Assembly: GCA_028284445.1 (NCBI GenBank)
Contig: JANQRS010000001.1
Span: forward strand, 104,118 to 168,117
Length of the DNA stretch: 64,000 bases
Origin: Calditrichia bacterium
GTDB taxonomy: Bacteria > Calditrichota > Calditrichia > RBG-13-44-9 > J075
Reading direction: 5' to 3'
In this document: positions 50,925 to 60,085 of the stretch, in pieces
Numbering within the stretch: the first letter of the stretch is position 1
Layout of the letters: every line of letters begins with the position of its first letter
The notes under the pieces: generated by a model
What the model saw: only the letters and a program-made list of their open reading frames with translations
Told to the model about the DNA's origin: nothing
The model's database searches: none
Program-made: the position numbers and the translations under genes

Positions 50925-52129
50925 TGGAAGTGTTGCGCACAGCCCTTACTCAACTTCGCGCGCATATCCTGCGGTCCATGTTAACGATGCTTGGTATCGT
51001 TATCGGTATCAGTACGGTGATACTGGTTGTTGGTATGATTGAGAACTATCGCAGCAATATTGAAAATGACCTCAGTAAGCTGGGAGCCAATACATTCCAG
51101 GTTGAACGTTATGACGGTCAGGCTTTTCGTGATCCGGACCAGCGTGATTTTCGAAAAATTATAAATCGGGAAGTCGCCGATGTCATCCGAGACCGTTGTC
51201 CCTCAGTCAGGTTCGTCGGTGCAGAGCTGTGGCGAAGGGGGCAAAGCATTTCATATAAGGGTGAGAAAACCAATTTAAGTATGCTGATCGGTGGCGCTAC
51301 TCCTGAATTTGCTATCAATAATGGCTATTCGCTGGAGACCGGCCGCTTCATTACCGAGCGCGATGTTATCTCGCATACCAGGGTGACCGTCATCGGAATG
51401 GATGCGGTGGACAAACTGTTTCCGCGCGAAAATCCACTTGGGCGCGTGGTGCGAATCAACGGCCAGAAATTTACAGTCATTGGCGTATTTGAAAAGCAGG
51501 GGGCGGCTACAATTGGTCAAGGGCGCGATAATCGCGTCATTATCCCGATAACCAGTTGGGAAGACATGTGGGGCAAAAAGCAGTCTGCGAACCTCACTAT
51601 TATGGCCATGAGCCCGGAACTTTTTGACCAGGCACAGGATGAAGTCGTTGGCGTGCTTCGCCAGGAACGCAAGGTCGCTCCCGGAGAAGAAAACGACTTT
51701 CATATTTTTTCCAACGCCTCACTTGCGGAAACGTTGGGTGGCTTCGCCACTAATATGCAGCTCTACGGTTCAATTTTTGGTTTTATCGCATTGTTGGTCG
51801 CGGGCTTCGGCGTCGCAAATGTTATGCTGGTTTCGGTTACTGAACGCACCAAGGAGATTGGCTTGCGTAAGGCTATCGGTGCACGCCGCAAGGATATTTT
51901 GCGGCAATTCCTGATTGAAGCGATTATTCTTTGTCTTGTTGGAGGACTGATTGGCTTGGCTGCGGGATTGGGGTTGGTCGGGGCCTTCGGTGATTGGCCG
52001 CCATCGGTGCCATTTTGGGCGATCGTTATGTCAATGGGATCTACGATTCTGCTGGGAGTGATTGCCGGATATTATCCTGCCTACAAAGCAGCCAACCTGG
52101 TGCCGATTGATGCGCTGAGGTACGAGTAG
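50924..52129 (+). CDS. MacB-type FtsX permease, second of two
   Basis: A 401-residue paralogue of the preceding gene: TM1 (LTMLGIVIGISTVILVVGMI), periplasmic domain, TM2-4, coupling motif RTKEIGLRKAIGARRKDILR and NLVPIDALRYE at the end. GTG start overlapping the previous stop by one base. It closes the operon tolC - adaptor - ATPase - permease - permease (46349-52129). No specific cargo gene is inside the operon. Confidence 0.93.
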   Translation: MEVLRTALTQLRAHILRSMLTMLGIVIGISTVILVVGMIENYRSNIENDLSKLGANTFQVERYDGQAFRDPDQRDFRKIINREVADVIRDRCPSVRFVGAELWRRGQSISYKGEKTNLSMLIGGATPEFAINNGYSLETGRFITERDVISHTRVTVIGMDAVDKLFPRENPLGRVVRINGQKFTVIGVFEKQGAATIGQGRDNRVIIPITSWEDMWGKKQSANLTIMAMSPELFDQAQDEVVGVLRQERKVAPGEENDFHIFSNASLAETLGGFATNMQLYGSIFGFIALLVAGFGVANVMLVSVTERTKEIGLRKAIGARRKDILRQFLIEAIILCLVGGLIGLAAGLGLVGAFGDWPPSVPFWAIVMSMGSTILLGVIAGYYPAYKAANLVPIDALRYE

Positions 52130-52152
52130 ATCCTGTTAATCCTGTCTAAAAA

Positions 52153-53352
52153 TCATCCCTGCTTAAATGCCAGCTTGCGATTCTTAAGTGCTTTCATTGC
52201 AGCGGCCAAACCACCCAGGGAGAGCGGAAACATTCGATAGTCCATGAACCGCTGTATCAGCGAGAGACTTTCATAGTATTCCCAATAATCTACCGGCAAC
52301 GGATTGAGCCAGACCATATCCGGAAAACGATCTTTGATTCGCTGTAACCATACCATGCCCGCCTCTTCATTGCGATACTCCACACTACCGCCGGGATAAG
52401 TCAATTCATATGGTGACATAGCGGCATCGCCGACGAAAATAACCTTATAATCGCGATTAAAAGTCCGCAACACTTCGTAGGTCGAAACACTCTCGCTGCG
52501 ACGGCGCATATTGTCCTTCCAAAGTTGCTCATACACGCAGTTGTGGAAGTAGAAATATTCGAGATGCTTGAATTCATATTTAGCAGCTGAGAAAAGCTGT
52601 GAGCAAGTTTCGATGTGATCATCCATGGAGCCACCCACATCTAGCAGCAGCAAAACTTTCACATTGTTGCGCCGGGATGGCACCATTTCCAACTCCAGCA
52701 TGCCGCCATTTTCCGAGGTGCGGCGAATGGAGCCATTAACATCAATTTCTTCCGGGCGTCCTTCGCGGGTAAGGATGCGCAAACGCTTTAAAGCCATTTT
52801 CATATTGCGGGTATTCAGCTCGACTTTATCGTCGAGGTTCTTAAACTCACGTTTTTCCCAAATCTTTACAGCCCTTCTTTGGCGGCTTTCACCGCCTATT
52901 CGAATGCCTTCCGGATTATAGCCAAACGCGCCAAAGGGAGAAGTGCCGCCGGTGCCGACCCACTTATTGCCACCCTCGTGGCGGCCTTCTTGTTCATCTA
53001 AAAGCTCTCGCAAGCGCTCCATCAACTTATCCAATCCGCCCATTGCCTCGATCATGGCTTTTTCTTCCTCGCTGAACATGCGCTCGGCATTTTGGCGCAG
53101 CCATTCTTCGGGAATATTGAGAAAAAGCGCATCATCAATTTCTTCAATGCCTTTAAAATAGGCGCCAAAGATCTGATCAAAACGGTCCAGGTATTGTTCG
53201 TGCTTTACGAGGATGGTGCGGGAAAGGTAATAGAAGGATTCAACCCGATAAGGCAGCGCCTCTTTTGCCAGGGCTTCCAGCAAGGTCAGAAATTCGCGGA
53301 GGCTAACCGGCAATCCGGTGGTTTTCAATATCAGGAAGAATTCGATAAACAT
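52153..53352 (-). CDS. VWA (CoxE-like) protein partnered with MoxR
   Basis: A 399-residue protein; no signal peptide. The C-terminal von Willebrand A domain has a MIDAS motif LLLDVGGSMDDHIETCSQLF (DxGxS, about 239-258), with later FVGDAAMSPYE. The N-terminal half is charged and helical. The pair MoxR plus VWA/CoxE protein is a recognised chaperone-like module for metal-enzyme or complex assembly. It begins two bases after the moxR stop. Confidence 0.9.
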   Translation of the reverse strand: MFIEFFLILKTTGLPVSLREFLTLLEALAKEALPYRVESFYYLSRTILVKHEQYLDRFDQIFGAYFKGIEEIDDALFLNIPEEWLRQNAERMFSEEEKAMIEAMGGLDKLMERLRELLDEQEGRHEGGNKWVGTGGTSPFGAFGYNPEGIRIGGESRQRRAVKIWEKREFKNLDDKVELNTRNMKMALKRLRILTREGRPEEIDVNGSIRRTSENGGMLELEMVPSRRNNVKVLLLLDVGGSMDDHIETCSQLFSAAKYEFKHLEYFYFHNCVYEQLWKDNMRRRSESVSTYEVLRTFNRDYKVIFVGDAAMSPYELTYPGGSVEYRNEEAGMVWLQRIKDRFPDMVWLNPLPVDYWEYYESLSLIQRFMDYRMFPLSLGGLAAAMKALKNRKLAFKQG

Positions 53353-53354
53353 GA

Positions 53355-54191
53355 TTAACGCCTGAATCCGTAGCGAAGCCGGTTCAACATGTCATAGTCC
53401 TGTTCGTTCTTCAGAAGTGCTCCTATGTATGGCGGTAAATCTTCTTTGAGATCAAGATCCGCGAGCTTCGCCGGTCCGACCTTGCCAACAACCAGCAGTT
53501 TTAGCCAGTCAAGCAATTCACTGGTCGAGGGCTTCTTCTTGATGCCGCGAATATCGCGCAGCTCATAGAAGACCTTCATGGCGTTCTTGAATAACTTCTC
53601 ATCAAGCTTGGGAAAATGAACGTCGACAATCGCCTGCATGGTTTTTTCATCCGGGAAGCGAATATAATGGAAGAAGCAGCGACGGAGGAAGGCATCCGGT
53701 AATTCTTTTTCATTGTTAGAGGTAATGATTACGATTGGGCGTTGTTTTGCCTTGATGGTTTTCTGCAACTCGTAGCAATAAAACTCCATCTTGTCCAATT
53801 CCAGCAACAGGTCATTGGGAAATTCGATATCGGCTTTGTCGATTTCATCGATCAGCAGCACCAGGCGTTTTTTGGATTCAAACGCTTCCCAGAGTTTGCC
53901 CTTTTTGATGTAATTGGCAATCTCATGGACTTTCTCCTCGCCCAGTTGTGAATCACGCAAGCGCGAAACAGCATCATACTCATACAATCCCTGTTGAGCT
54001 GTGGTTGTCGACTTAATATGCCATGTGATGATTTCTTTATTCAAGGACTGGGCGACTTCAAATGCCAGCATCGTTTTGCCGGTTCCCGGTTCGCCTTTTA
54101 CCAGGAGCGGTTTTTCCAAAGCAACCGCTGCGTTCACTGCAATAGTCAGGTCTTCTGTCGCGATGTAATTATCGGTGCTTCTGAATTTCAT
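53355..54191 (-). CDS. MoxR-type AAA+ ATPase
   Basis: A 278-residue ATPase: Walker A VKGEPGTGKTMLAFEVAQ (about 36-53), Walker B VLLIDEIDKADIEFPNDLLL (about 110-129), sensor 1 VIITSNNEKELPDAFLRRCF. It remodels or matures partner proteins with the VWA protein coded next. Its ATG overlaps the TGA of the beta-propeller gene. Operon order: propeller, MoxR, VWA. Confidence 0.93.
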   Translation of the reverse strand: MKFRSTDNYIATEDLTIAVNAAVALEKPLLVKGEPGTGKTMLAFEVAQSLNKEIITWHIKSTTTAQQGLYEYDAVSRLRDSQLGEEKVHEIANYIKKGKLWEAFESKKRLVLLIDEIDKADIEFPNDLLLELDKMEFYCYELQKTIKAKQRPIVIITSNNEKELPDAFLRRCFFHYIRFPDEKTMQAIVDVHFPKLDEKLFKNAMKVFYELRDIRGIKKKPSTSELLDWLKLLVVGKVGPAKLADLDLKEDLPPYIGALLKNEQDYDMLNRLRYGFRR

Positions 54192-55078
54192 TCCGATTCC
54201 TCTGTTTCCGGCTCACTAACAACCAGGGCAATATATGCCATTTGTGGATCAACTGCCATACGGCCGATACCATTCAATGCAGCGTTATCGAAGGTGACCA
54301 ATTGCTGCCACTCCTCTTTTTCGCCGTACTGCCACCCATAGATGGTTGAACCGCTTGCCATCAGCAGCATACCGTTTGCAGTCCATGCGCAATCCTGACT
54401 GCCTTCAACAACCTTAATGAGAGGACGAATTCGCCGCGTGGTCATATCAATTTCTTTTACCCACCAATCATTTTCACCTTCCAGATGAGTAAAACTGAAG
54501 GCATCTTGTACCGGCACCTTTAGCACGGACCGACCGATCTTATCGAACACAACGGTTGATTTGTTTTCTTTTACGCTGGCATAGTGAAGCTGATGTGGCT
54601 CACCAACAACAAATAGGAGCAGCGCATCTTCATTCCCCCAGGCGTGATATCCGACTTTGCGAACATCGGAAAGCAGCAAGGCTGGATTCTTGCCTTCACG
54701 ATCAAATTGCCACAGCCGCTGGGTGCTATCTGCTTCCACCCGCACAACTGAAATCCCTTTGCTTCCCGGCATGATAGTCGGCGAGAATTCGCTTTCCGGG
54801 GTATTGATCAAATGCCTGGTTTGGGCGGTTTCGATATCATATACAAAAATGTCAGCCTGGCCATCTTCGCGAATTGATGTATAGAGGATCTGTTTCCCAT
54901 CCGGCGTGAAAGATGGTTGATTATCATAGCCGGGACGCTGAGTAATATTCTTGGGTGTACCAAATACCATGCTGTCGTTTTCCATAGAGATAGAAACCAG
55001 GTAGATATCCTGTCCCGGGGGAGCTTGTGCCAGCAGGCTGGCGAAGAGTACAAGCATGCCAATAATCATCATTCTCAC
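54188..55078 (-). CDS. exported TolB-like beta-propeller protein
   Basis: A 296-residue protein that starts with a signal peptide (MIIGMLVLFASLLAQA). Then come PD40-like blades such as QPSFTPDGKQILYTSIREDG and SPTIMPGSKGISVVRVEADS. TolB-like propellers bind protein partners in the periplasm. The GTG at 55078 is nine bases from GGGAG and is preferred to the ATGs at 55072/55069. A frame from 55120 is unlikely. Placement with MoxR-VWA suggests it reports on or helps the same assembly process, though it lies on the other side of the membrane. Confidence 0.82.
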   Translation of the reverse strand: MRMMIIGMLVLFASLLAQAPPGQDIYLVSISMENDSMVFGTPKNITQRPGYDNQPSFTPDGKQILYTSIREDGQADIFVYDIETAQTRHLINTPESEFSPTIMPGSKGISVVRVEADSTQRLWQFDREGKNPALLLSDVRKVGYHAWGNEDALLLFVVGEPHQLHYASVKENKSTVVFDKIGRSVLKVPVQDAFSFTHLEGENDWWVKEIDMTTRRIRPLIKVVEGSQDCAWTANGMLLMASGSTIYGWQYGEKEEWQQLVTFDNAALNGIGRMAVDPQMAYIALVVSEPETEESE

Positions 55079-55155
55079 GAGTTCAATCTCCCTTCTGAAT
55101 GTTGTCGCTTCATTGTACAATATTGCTCATATAGAATCTGTGTCAACCGCAATAA

Positions 55156-55174
55156 TTAAAACTTAGCGTTTTAA
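55156..55174. promoter_or_regulatory. inverted repeat in a divergent promoter region
   Basis: TTAAAAC (55156-55162) and GTTTTAA (55168-55174), spacer TTAGC, midway between the propeller-moxR operon and the aminotransferase gene. Confidence 0.35.
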
Positions 55175-55250
55175 ACCCAATCAGTTTTTTGTTACATTCT
55201 ACACTTAATTAGCTACTGCATGCCAGTCATTTAAACTGCCGGGGATAAAA

Positions 55251-56507
55251 ATGCGTTTATCCAAACTTGCCGAAGGAATTAAGACCTCTCCTATTTTAAC
55301 ACTCGCTGCGGAAATAAACGACAAAATTGCTGCCGGAGAGCAATTTTATAATTTGACAGTTGGTGATTTTAATCCGAGTTACTTTCCGATTCCGGAAGCG
55401 TATCGTACGGCAATTATTGATGCCTACAAGGCAGGGGAAACCAATTATCCGGGAGCGAGAGGGTTGCTTGGATTACGAAAAGCAATCTCGGCATATTTAA
55501 AGCATTTTGGCAAGCTTGACTACGATATTGATTCTATCTTGATCACCGGCGGTGCCCGCCCGATCATATACGCGATATATAAAGCGCTGATTGATCCCGG
55601 CGACAAGGTCATCTTCCCGGTGCCATCCTGGAATAATGATCACTATTCCCATCTCAACAGTGCTCAGCAACTGCTCTTTGAAACCCATCCGGAAGACAAC
55701 TTTATGCCCCGCATTGATGAAATTCGCAAGCGTCTCGACGGTGCACGACTGCTTGCACTGTGCTCCCCGTTGAATCCAACCGGCACAGCAATGAGTCGCA
55801 AGGGCTTGGAAGAGATTTGCGATATGGTTCTGGAAGAGAATGCCCGGCGCGCCGGCAAGGAAAAGCCCCTTTATGTGCTGTTCGACCAGATTTACTGGAT
55901 GCTCACTTTTGGTGATACAGTCCACTATAACGCCGTGCAGATTCGCCCGGAAATGCGCGACTATTCGATCTTTATCGATGGTATTTCCAAAGCGTTTGCT
56001 GCGACCGGAGTCAGGCTTGGCTGGGGCTTTGGTCCGACGGACGTTCTTGCGAAAATGCGTTCGGTGGTTGCTCATATGGGTGCCTGGGCGCCACGCGCCG
56101 AGCAAGCGGCTGCAGCAAAATTCCTCACTCAGACGGACCTTGTGGAAGCTTATATGAACAACATCCGCAAGGAAATCCGCACTCGCCTCGATGGCTTTTA
56201 TAAACGCTTTAAGGCGCTGGAGGCGGCAGGGCATAAGGTTACGGCTATTGAGCCACAGGCTGCCATGTATTTGACAGTGCAGTTCGATTTGGTTGGTAAA
56301 ACAACGGCAGATGGACGTCGTCTCAATACCAGTAATGATGTGCATCGATACATCCTTGATGAAGCAAAAGTTGGCTTTGTCCCATTCTCATATTTTGGGG
56401 CATCTGAAGACTCAACCTGGTATCGTCTTGCTGTTGGTACCTGCACTGTTGATCAAATTGACGACATTATGGATAGCATTGAGGCAGCCCTGAAAAAATT
56501 GAGCTAG
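55251..56507 (+). CDS. PLP-dependent class I/II aminotransferase
   Basis: A 418-residue fold-type I enzyme: GETNYPGARGLLGLRKAISA (about 64-83), LITGGARPIIYAIYKALIDP, substrate/PLP Asn in CSPLNPTGTA (about 169-178), Asp in VLFDQIYWML, and the Schiff-base lysine in FIDGISKAFAATGVRLGWGF (K about 250). It is closest in look to aspartate aminotransferases, but GGARPIIYAI is not the standard motif, so the amino donor is not fixed. The following Memo gene begins 99 bp later on the same strand. Confidence 0.92.
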   Translation: MRLSKLAEGIKTSPILTLAAEINDKIAAGEQFYNLTVGDFNPSYFPIPEAYRTAIIDAYKAGETNYPGARGLLGLRKAISAYLKHFGKLDYDIDSILITGGARPIIYAIYKALIDPGDKVIFPVPSWNNDHYSHLNSAQQLLFETHPEDNFMPRIDEIRKRLDGARLLALCSPLNPTGTAMSRKGLEEICDMVLEENARRAGKEKPLYVLFDQIYWMLTFGDTVHYNAVQIRPEMRDYSIFIDGISKAFAATGVRLGWGFGPTDVLAKMRSVVAHMGAWAPRAEQAAAAKFLTQTDLVEAYMNNIRKEIRTRLDGFYKRFKALEAAGHKVTAIEPQAAMYLTVQFDLVGKTTADGRRLNTSNDVHRYILDEAKVGFVPFSYFGASEDSTWYRLAVGTCTVDQIDDIMDSIEAALKKLS

Positions 56508-56606
56508 GGCGGTGATCCTGTTCACTGCATGGCATTTTTCTATATAGTTTATTGATTCTTTCTGGCAAATCACCAGCACGCTTAGCCCATCCCATCGGAG
56601 ATCCAA

Positions 56607-57866
56607 ATGGCAAACGGCACTGTTCCGCGATTAAGGTATATTGATGTAATTCCGATTGAACAAGAAGATGAGGTCCTGATATATATTCGCGATCCTCAGG
56701 ACATTGCGGCCAGTCCGCTGGTTATTTCCCCCCATGAATTTTTTGTAATTTCAATGTTCGATGGCCAACATACCTATTCGGATATCAAGCTGGCGTTTGC
56801 CCAGAAGTTTGGCGGCTTGCTTTTACAAGATGATTTTATCGAGAACCTGGCGGCAACTCTCGATGCGCATTACTACCTGGATACCAGCAATTTTCGCGAT
56901 TACTATAAGGCCTTGCGCAAGGAGTTTGCAGCTGCTTCAACTCGGCTGTCGTGGCATGCGGGTATTTCTTATGAAGCGGATCCGGACAATTTGAAACGCC
57001 AGTTGGAGGGCTTTTATCAGCATCCCGAAGGGGCCGGTATGCCCGGTACCAATGGTACCGCCACACTGCAAGAGGGTGAATCTCTTGAGGCGATTATGGT
57101 ACCTCACATCGATCTTCGCGTTGGCGGGCCCTGTTATACTCATGCATTCAAATACCTTTTTGACCATAGTGAGCCTGATGTAGTTGTCATTCTTGGCGTC
57201 GCCCATAGCGGCAGCGATGATTTTTTCACCGCTACCCGCAAGGATTTTGAGACGCCTTTGGGAACCGTCAAAACTGACCAGGCATTTCTGGATAGCTGGA
57301 TACGCAATGCCGGCAATATCGATTTTGCTGAAAATGATTGGCCGCATCGCTCGGAGCATTCCATCGAATTTCAGCTACCCTTTTTGCAACACGGTATGAC
57401 TAAAAATTTCTCTGTGGTCCCAATTCTCTGTGGTCCCATGGAATATTTGATAGAAGACGATGGCAGCCTGACGAAAAATCGCGAAATTCATCAGATGGCA
57501 GCTCTCAAGCAAACGATTGAAGAAGATCCCCGCGAGATCGTGGTGCTGCTCAGCGTTGATATGGCACATATGGGACCGAAATTTGGTGATCCCAATCCCA
57601 TTACGAACAGCAGCATGAAGGATATCGAAAAAGCAGATCATGCGATGTTTGACGCGCTGTCAACCCTGGATAAGTCAGAATACATCAAGCTGATGAAAGA
57701 CGATTTGCTGAAACGGCGTGTGGATGCCTGCGCCAGCGTTTTTTCCCTACTGGAAATGATGGACAGTGGGCGTGGTGAATTGCTTTCCTACGGCCAAAAC
57801 TTTCAACCCGATACGCAATCAATTGTTACCTATGGAAGTATGGGGTTTGTAAAGTCAAACCGCTGA
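56607..57866 (+). CDS. AmmeMemoRadiSam system protein B (Memo) with an N-terminal extension
   Basis: A 419-residue protein. Residues 1-110 form a small alpha/beta region (SPHEFFVISMFDGQHTYSDI), similar in layout to PqqD-like or winged domains. The Memo domain (about 150-415) has MVPHIDLRVGGPCYTHAF, VVVILGVAHSGSDDFFTATR, DFETPLGTVKTDQAF, SEHSIEFQLPFLQHG and VLLSVDMAHMGPKFGD, with the histidine, aspartate and cysteine residues of the family's dioxygenase-like pocket. No AMMECR1 or radical SAM partner gene adjoins. GGAG lies before the ATG. Confidence 0.9.
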   Translation: MANGTVPRLRYIDVIPIEQEDEVLIYIRDPQDIAASPLVISPHEFFVISMFDGQHTYSDIKLAFAQKFGGLLLQDDFIENLAATLDAHYYLDTSNFRDYYKALRKEFAAASTRLSWHAGISYEADPDNLKRQLEGFYQHPEGAGMPGTNGTATLQEGESLEAIMVPHIDLRVGGPCYTHAFKYLFDHSEPDVVVILGVAHSGSDDFFTATRKDFETPLGTVKTDQAFLDSWIRNAGNIDFAENDWPHRSEHSIEFQLPFLQHGMTKNFSVVPILCGPMEYLIEDDGSLTKNREIHQMAALKQTIEEDPREIVVLLSVDMAHMGPKFGDPNPITNSSMKDIEKADHAMFDALSTLDKSEYIKLMKDDLLKRRVDACASVFSLLEMMDSGRGELLSYGQNFQPDTQSIVTYGSMGFVKSNR

Positions 57867-57880
57867 CCTGCCTTCGCAGA

Positions 57881-57927
57881 ATTGTCCCCCCTCAATCTCC
57901 CCCCAGGGGGAGATTGAGGGGGACAAT
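57881..57927. repeat. long C/G-rich palindrome, family P copy 3
   Basis: ATTGTCCCCC...GGGGGACAAT arms of about 22 bp with a single-base bulge and a central A; core TCAATCTCCCCC. It lies 14 bp beyond the Memo stop and so probably ends that transcript. Confidence 0.75.
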
Positions 57928-57984
57928 GCCTTGCGATAAGCAACCCTCATTTTCATTTCTCCCACCATATCCGTATTCTTTAAT

Positions 57985-58767
57985 ATGGGGCATTCCTTTA
58001 CCGCGAATAACATTTTCATAACAGGTGCAGCGGCCGGCATTGGGCGGGCAACTGCCAAATATTTTGCGCAGAAGGGCTGGTTTGTTGGGCTCTATGACAT
58101 CGATGCTGCCGGTCTCTCTGCACTCCGCGATGAACTGGGAGCCGACAACTGCTGCGTTGGACAAATGGATGTTACTGATATTGATTCCGTACGTGCAGCG
58201 CTAGAGCATTTTTCGGAAAGAAGTTCTGGTGCCCTCAGCGTGTTATTCAACTCGGCTGGTGTTTGTATTGTTGGTCCCTTCGAATCGGTAGATCTCTCCT
58301 ATCAGCATCATACTATTGACGTTAACTTCAAGGGCATTGTCAATTGCTGTCATGCTGCGCTTCCTTACTTGAAGGAAAGTGCCGGTGCGCGTGTTGTCAA
58401 TATGTCTTCAGCATCTGCCACTCATGGGACCCCGGATTACCCGGTTTATTCCGCGACCAAATCTGCGGTAAGCGCCTTCACTGAGGCATTGAACATCGAG
58501 TGGCGGCAATTTGATATTTCCCTCTGCGATCTGCTGCCACCGTTTGTAAACACTGCAATGGTTAGAGATAATCCGCGCACTGTAAGTATGAAGAAGCTGG
58601 GTGTAAAGCTGGAAGCTGACGATGTCGCTAAAGTTGTTTGGAAAGCTGCCCACGGCCGTGGTCTACACTATCCGCTTGGTACCGAGTTTAAGATTCTCTA
58701 CTACGTTGCTCGGATCTTACCGACGCGCCTGCAGCAATGGGTGACGCGATTTGTCTCGGGATATTAA
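57985..58767 (+). CDS. short-chain dehydrogenase/reductase
   Basis: A 260-residue classical SDR: nucleotide motif ITGAAAGIGRATAKYFAQKG (about 12-31), DVTD at about 60, NSAGV (about 88-92), catalytic Ser in VNMSSASATHG, and YPVYSATKSAVSAFTEAL with the Tyr-xxx-Lys pair (about 153-157). The substrate is unknown. No clear ribosome site precedes the ATG. A degenerate C-rich repeat (58780-58815) follows the stop. Confidence 0.93.
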   Translation: MGHSFTANNIFITGAAAGIGRATAKYFAQKGWFVGLYDIDAAGLSALRDELGADNCCVGQMDVTDIDSVRAALEHFSERSSGALSVLFNSAGVCIVGPFESVDLSYQHHTIDVNFKGIVNCCHAALPYLKESAGARVVNMSSASATHGTPDYPVYSATKSAVSAFTEALNIEWRQFDISLCDLLPPFVNTAMVRDNPRTVSMKKLGVKLEADDVAKVVWKAAHGRGLHYPLGTEFKILYYVARILPTRLQQWVTRFVSGY

Positions 58768-58851
58768 CGATACACAAATCCCCTCTATCCCCCTTGGCGG
58801 AGTATGCAAGGGATGTGGCAAAACATTGCTAACAATGAATAAGGTGTAACT

Positions 58852-60006
58852 ATGTTTCGATTGCTTTTGCTAATGACTCTTTCCCTTCTTTTGACTTCTG
58901 CTTTCGTACTTGCCCAATCCGATAGCCAATCCCTGCCAACACCGGTTCAGAAGGCGATAAATGCCATATTCAGCGAATATGACAATACAAATGGTCCTGG
59001 ATTTGCCGTTGGCGTTGTCAAGAATGCAGCACTTATATTTGCCAATGGTTATGGCCTGGCAAATATGGATCATGATATTCCCATTACGCCTTCTTCTGCA
59101 TTTAATTTGGCTTCGGTATCCAAGCGGTTTACCGGTGCCTGCATCGCCATGCTGATTCTTGACAAAAAATTGAGTCTGGACGATCCGGCATCCAAATATC
59201 TTCCCCGCCTGGCAAAGTATGAACACGAGATTTTGGTCAAGCATCTCTTGTATAATACCAGTGGGCTCCATGAGTATTACCGGCAGCCGCGCCCGGAAGG
59301 ATATGGCTGGACACCGTACCGCTATTTCGATATTGACTATTGCATCGATATTGCTTTGAAGCCCGATTCATTGCTCTTTAAGCCCGGCGAAGAATGGCGC
59401 TATAACAACATCAATTTTATGCTTTTGGCCAAGATTGTGGAGAAAGTCAGCGGGATGCCCTTCGCACAATTTGCCCGAGAGCGAATTTTTGATCCGCTGG
59501 ACATGAGTCGGACATACGTCAATGATGATGTCACTATGATAATAAAAAATCGCGTCCTTGGCTATAATCGGCGAACAGCCGACAACGCCCGCGGTTGGGA
59601 TGCTGCCGGTATAAAGATTCGTTCTGAAGGCGACTGGATACAGATTCATCGCAACTCGCCGCATCATGGTGGCAGTGGGATGTATTCAAGCATAGAAGAT
59701 CTGGCGAAATGGTGTATCAACTTGCACAACAAGGCTCTTGGTGGGCAGGCCTTCTACGACCTGATGCATACACAGCTCACTTTTAATCATGATCGCAACA
59801 ACCAGGCCTTTGGTCTATATTTCTCGAAGTACCAGGGACGTACACGCGTTGCCTGGGATGGCGGTGATCTTGGTTTTAGCACGGAAATGGTTCGCTTTCC
59901 GGATCAAGGTATTGCCATAATTTGTCTATCCAATCTTGGCTCCGAACGCGCTTCCCGGCGTGTCGCGCAAATTGCTGATATTTTGATTGAGAATGGTTTG
60001 CTGTAA
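58852..60006 (+). CDS. exported serine hydrolase of the class C beta-lactamase family
   Basis: A 384-residue protein with signal peptide 1-21. Catalytic motif SVSK (about 88-91, FNLASVSKRFTGACIAMLIL), YNN (about 184-186, EEWRYNNINFMLLAKIVEKV), and HHGGSGMYSS (about 268-277) in place of the KTG box. Members include esterases, D-amino-acid peptidases and penicillin-binding-like enzymes, so drug resistance should not be assumed. It has an AAGGTG ribosome site. A palindrome immediately follows the stop. Confidence 0.9.
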   Translation: MFRLLLLMTLSLLLTSAFVLAQSDSQSLPTPVQKAINAIFSEYDNTNGPGFAVGVVKNAALIFANGYGLANMDHDIPITPSSAFNLASVSKRFTGACIAMLILDKKLSLDDPASKYLPRLAKYEHEILVKHLLYNTSGLHEYYRQPRPEGYGWTPYRYFDIDYCIDIALKPDSLLFKPGEEWRYNNINFMLLAKIVEKVSGMPFAQFARERIFDPLDMSRTYVNDDVTMIIKNRVLGYNRRTADNARGWDAAGIKIRSEGDWIQIHRNSPHHGGSGMYSSIEDLAKWCINLHNKALGGQAFYDLMHTQLTFNHDRNNQAFGLYFSKYQGRTRVAWDGGDLGFSTEMVRFPDQGIAIICLSNLGSERASRRVAQIADILIENGLL

Positions 60007-60043
60007 AAACATCCCCCTTCGAAGGGGGAAGCAGGGGATGTTT
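60007..60043. terminator. nested palindrome after the serine hydrolase
   Basis: AAACATCCCC (60007-60016) pairs with GGGGATGTTT (60034-60043), and a second perfect dyad CCCCCTTCGAAGGGGG occupies 60013-60028. The two folds are alternatives. It is a further member of the C-rich repeat class. Confidence 0.65.
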
Positions 60044-60085
60044 GTAGACATGTAATCTGTCAATCATCTATTTCAGGAGACTTCA

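Noticed and set aside
55497..56345. 282-codon leftward open frame
   Set aside because: Antisense to the PLP aminotransferase, whose active-site motifs are plain; the product shows no motif.
58852..60006. Beta-lactamase resistance gene
   Set aside because: The fold is class C-like but the KTG box reads HHGGSG and the family is mostly esterases and peptidases; resistance cannot be supported.
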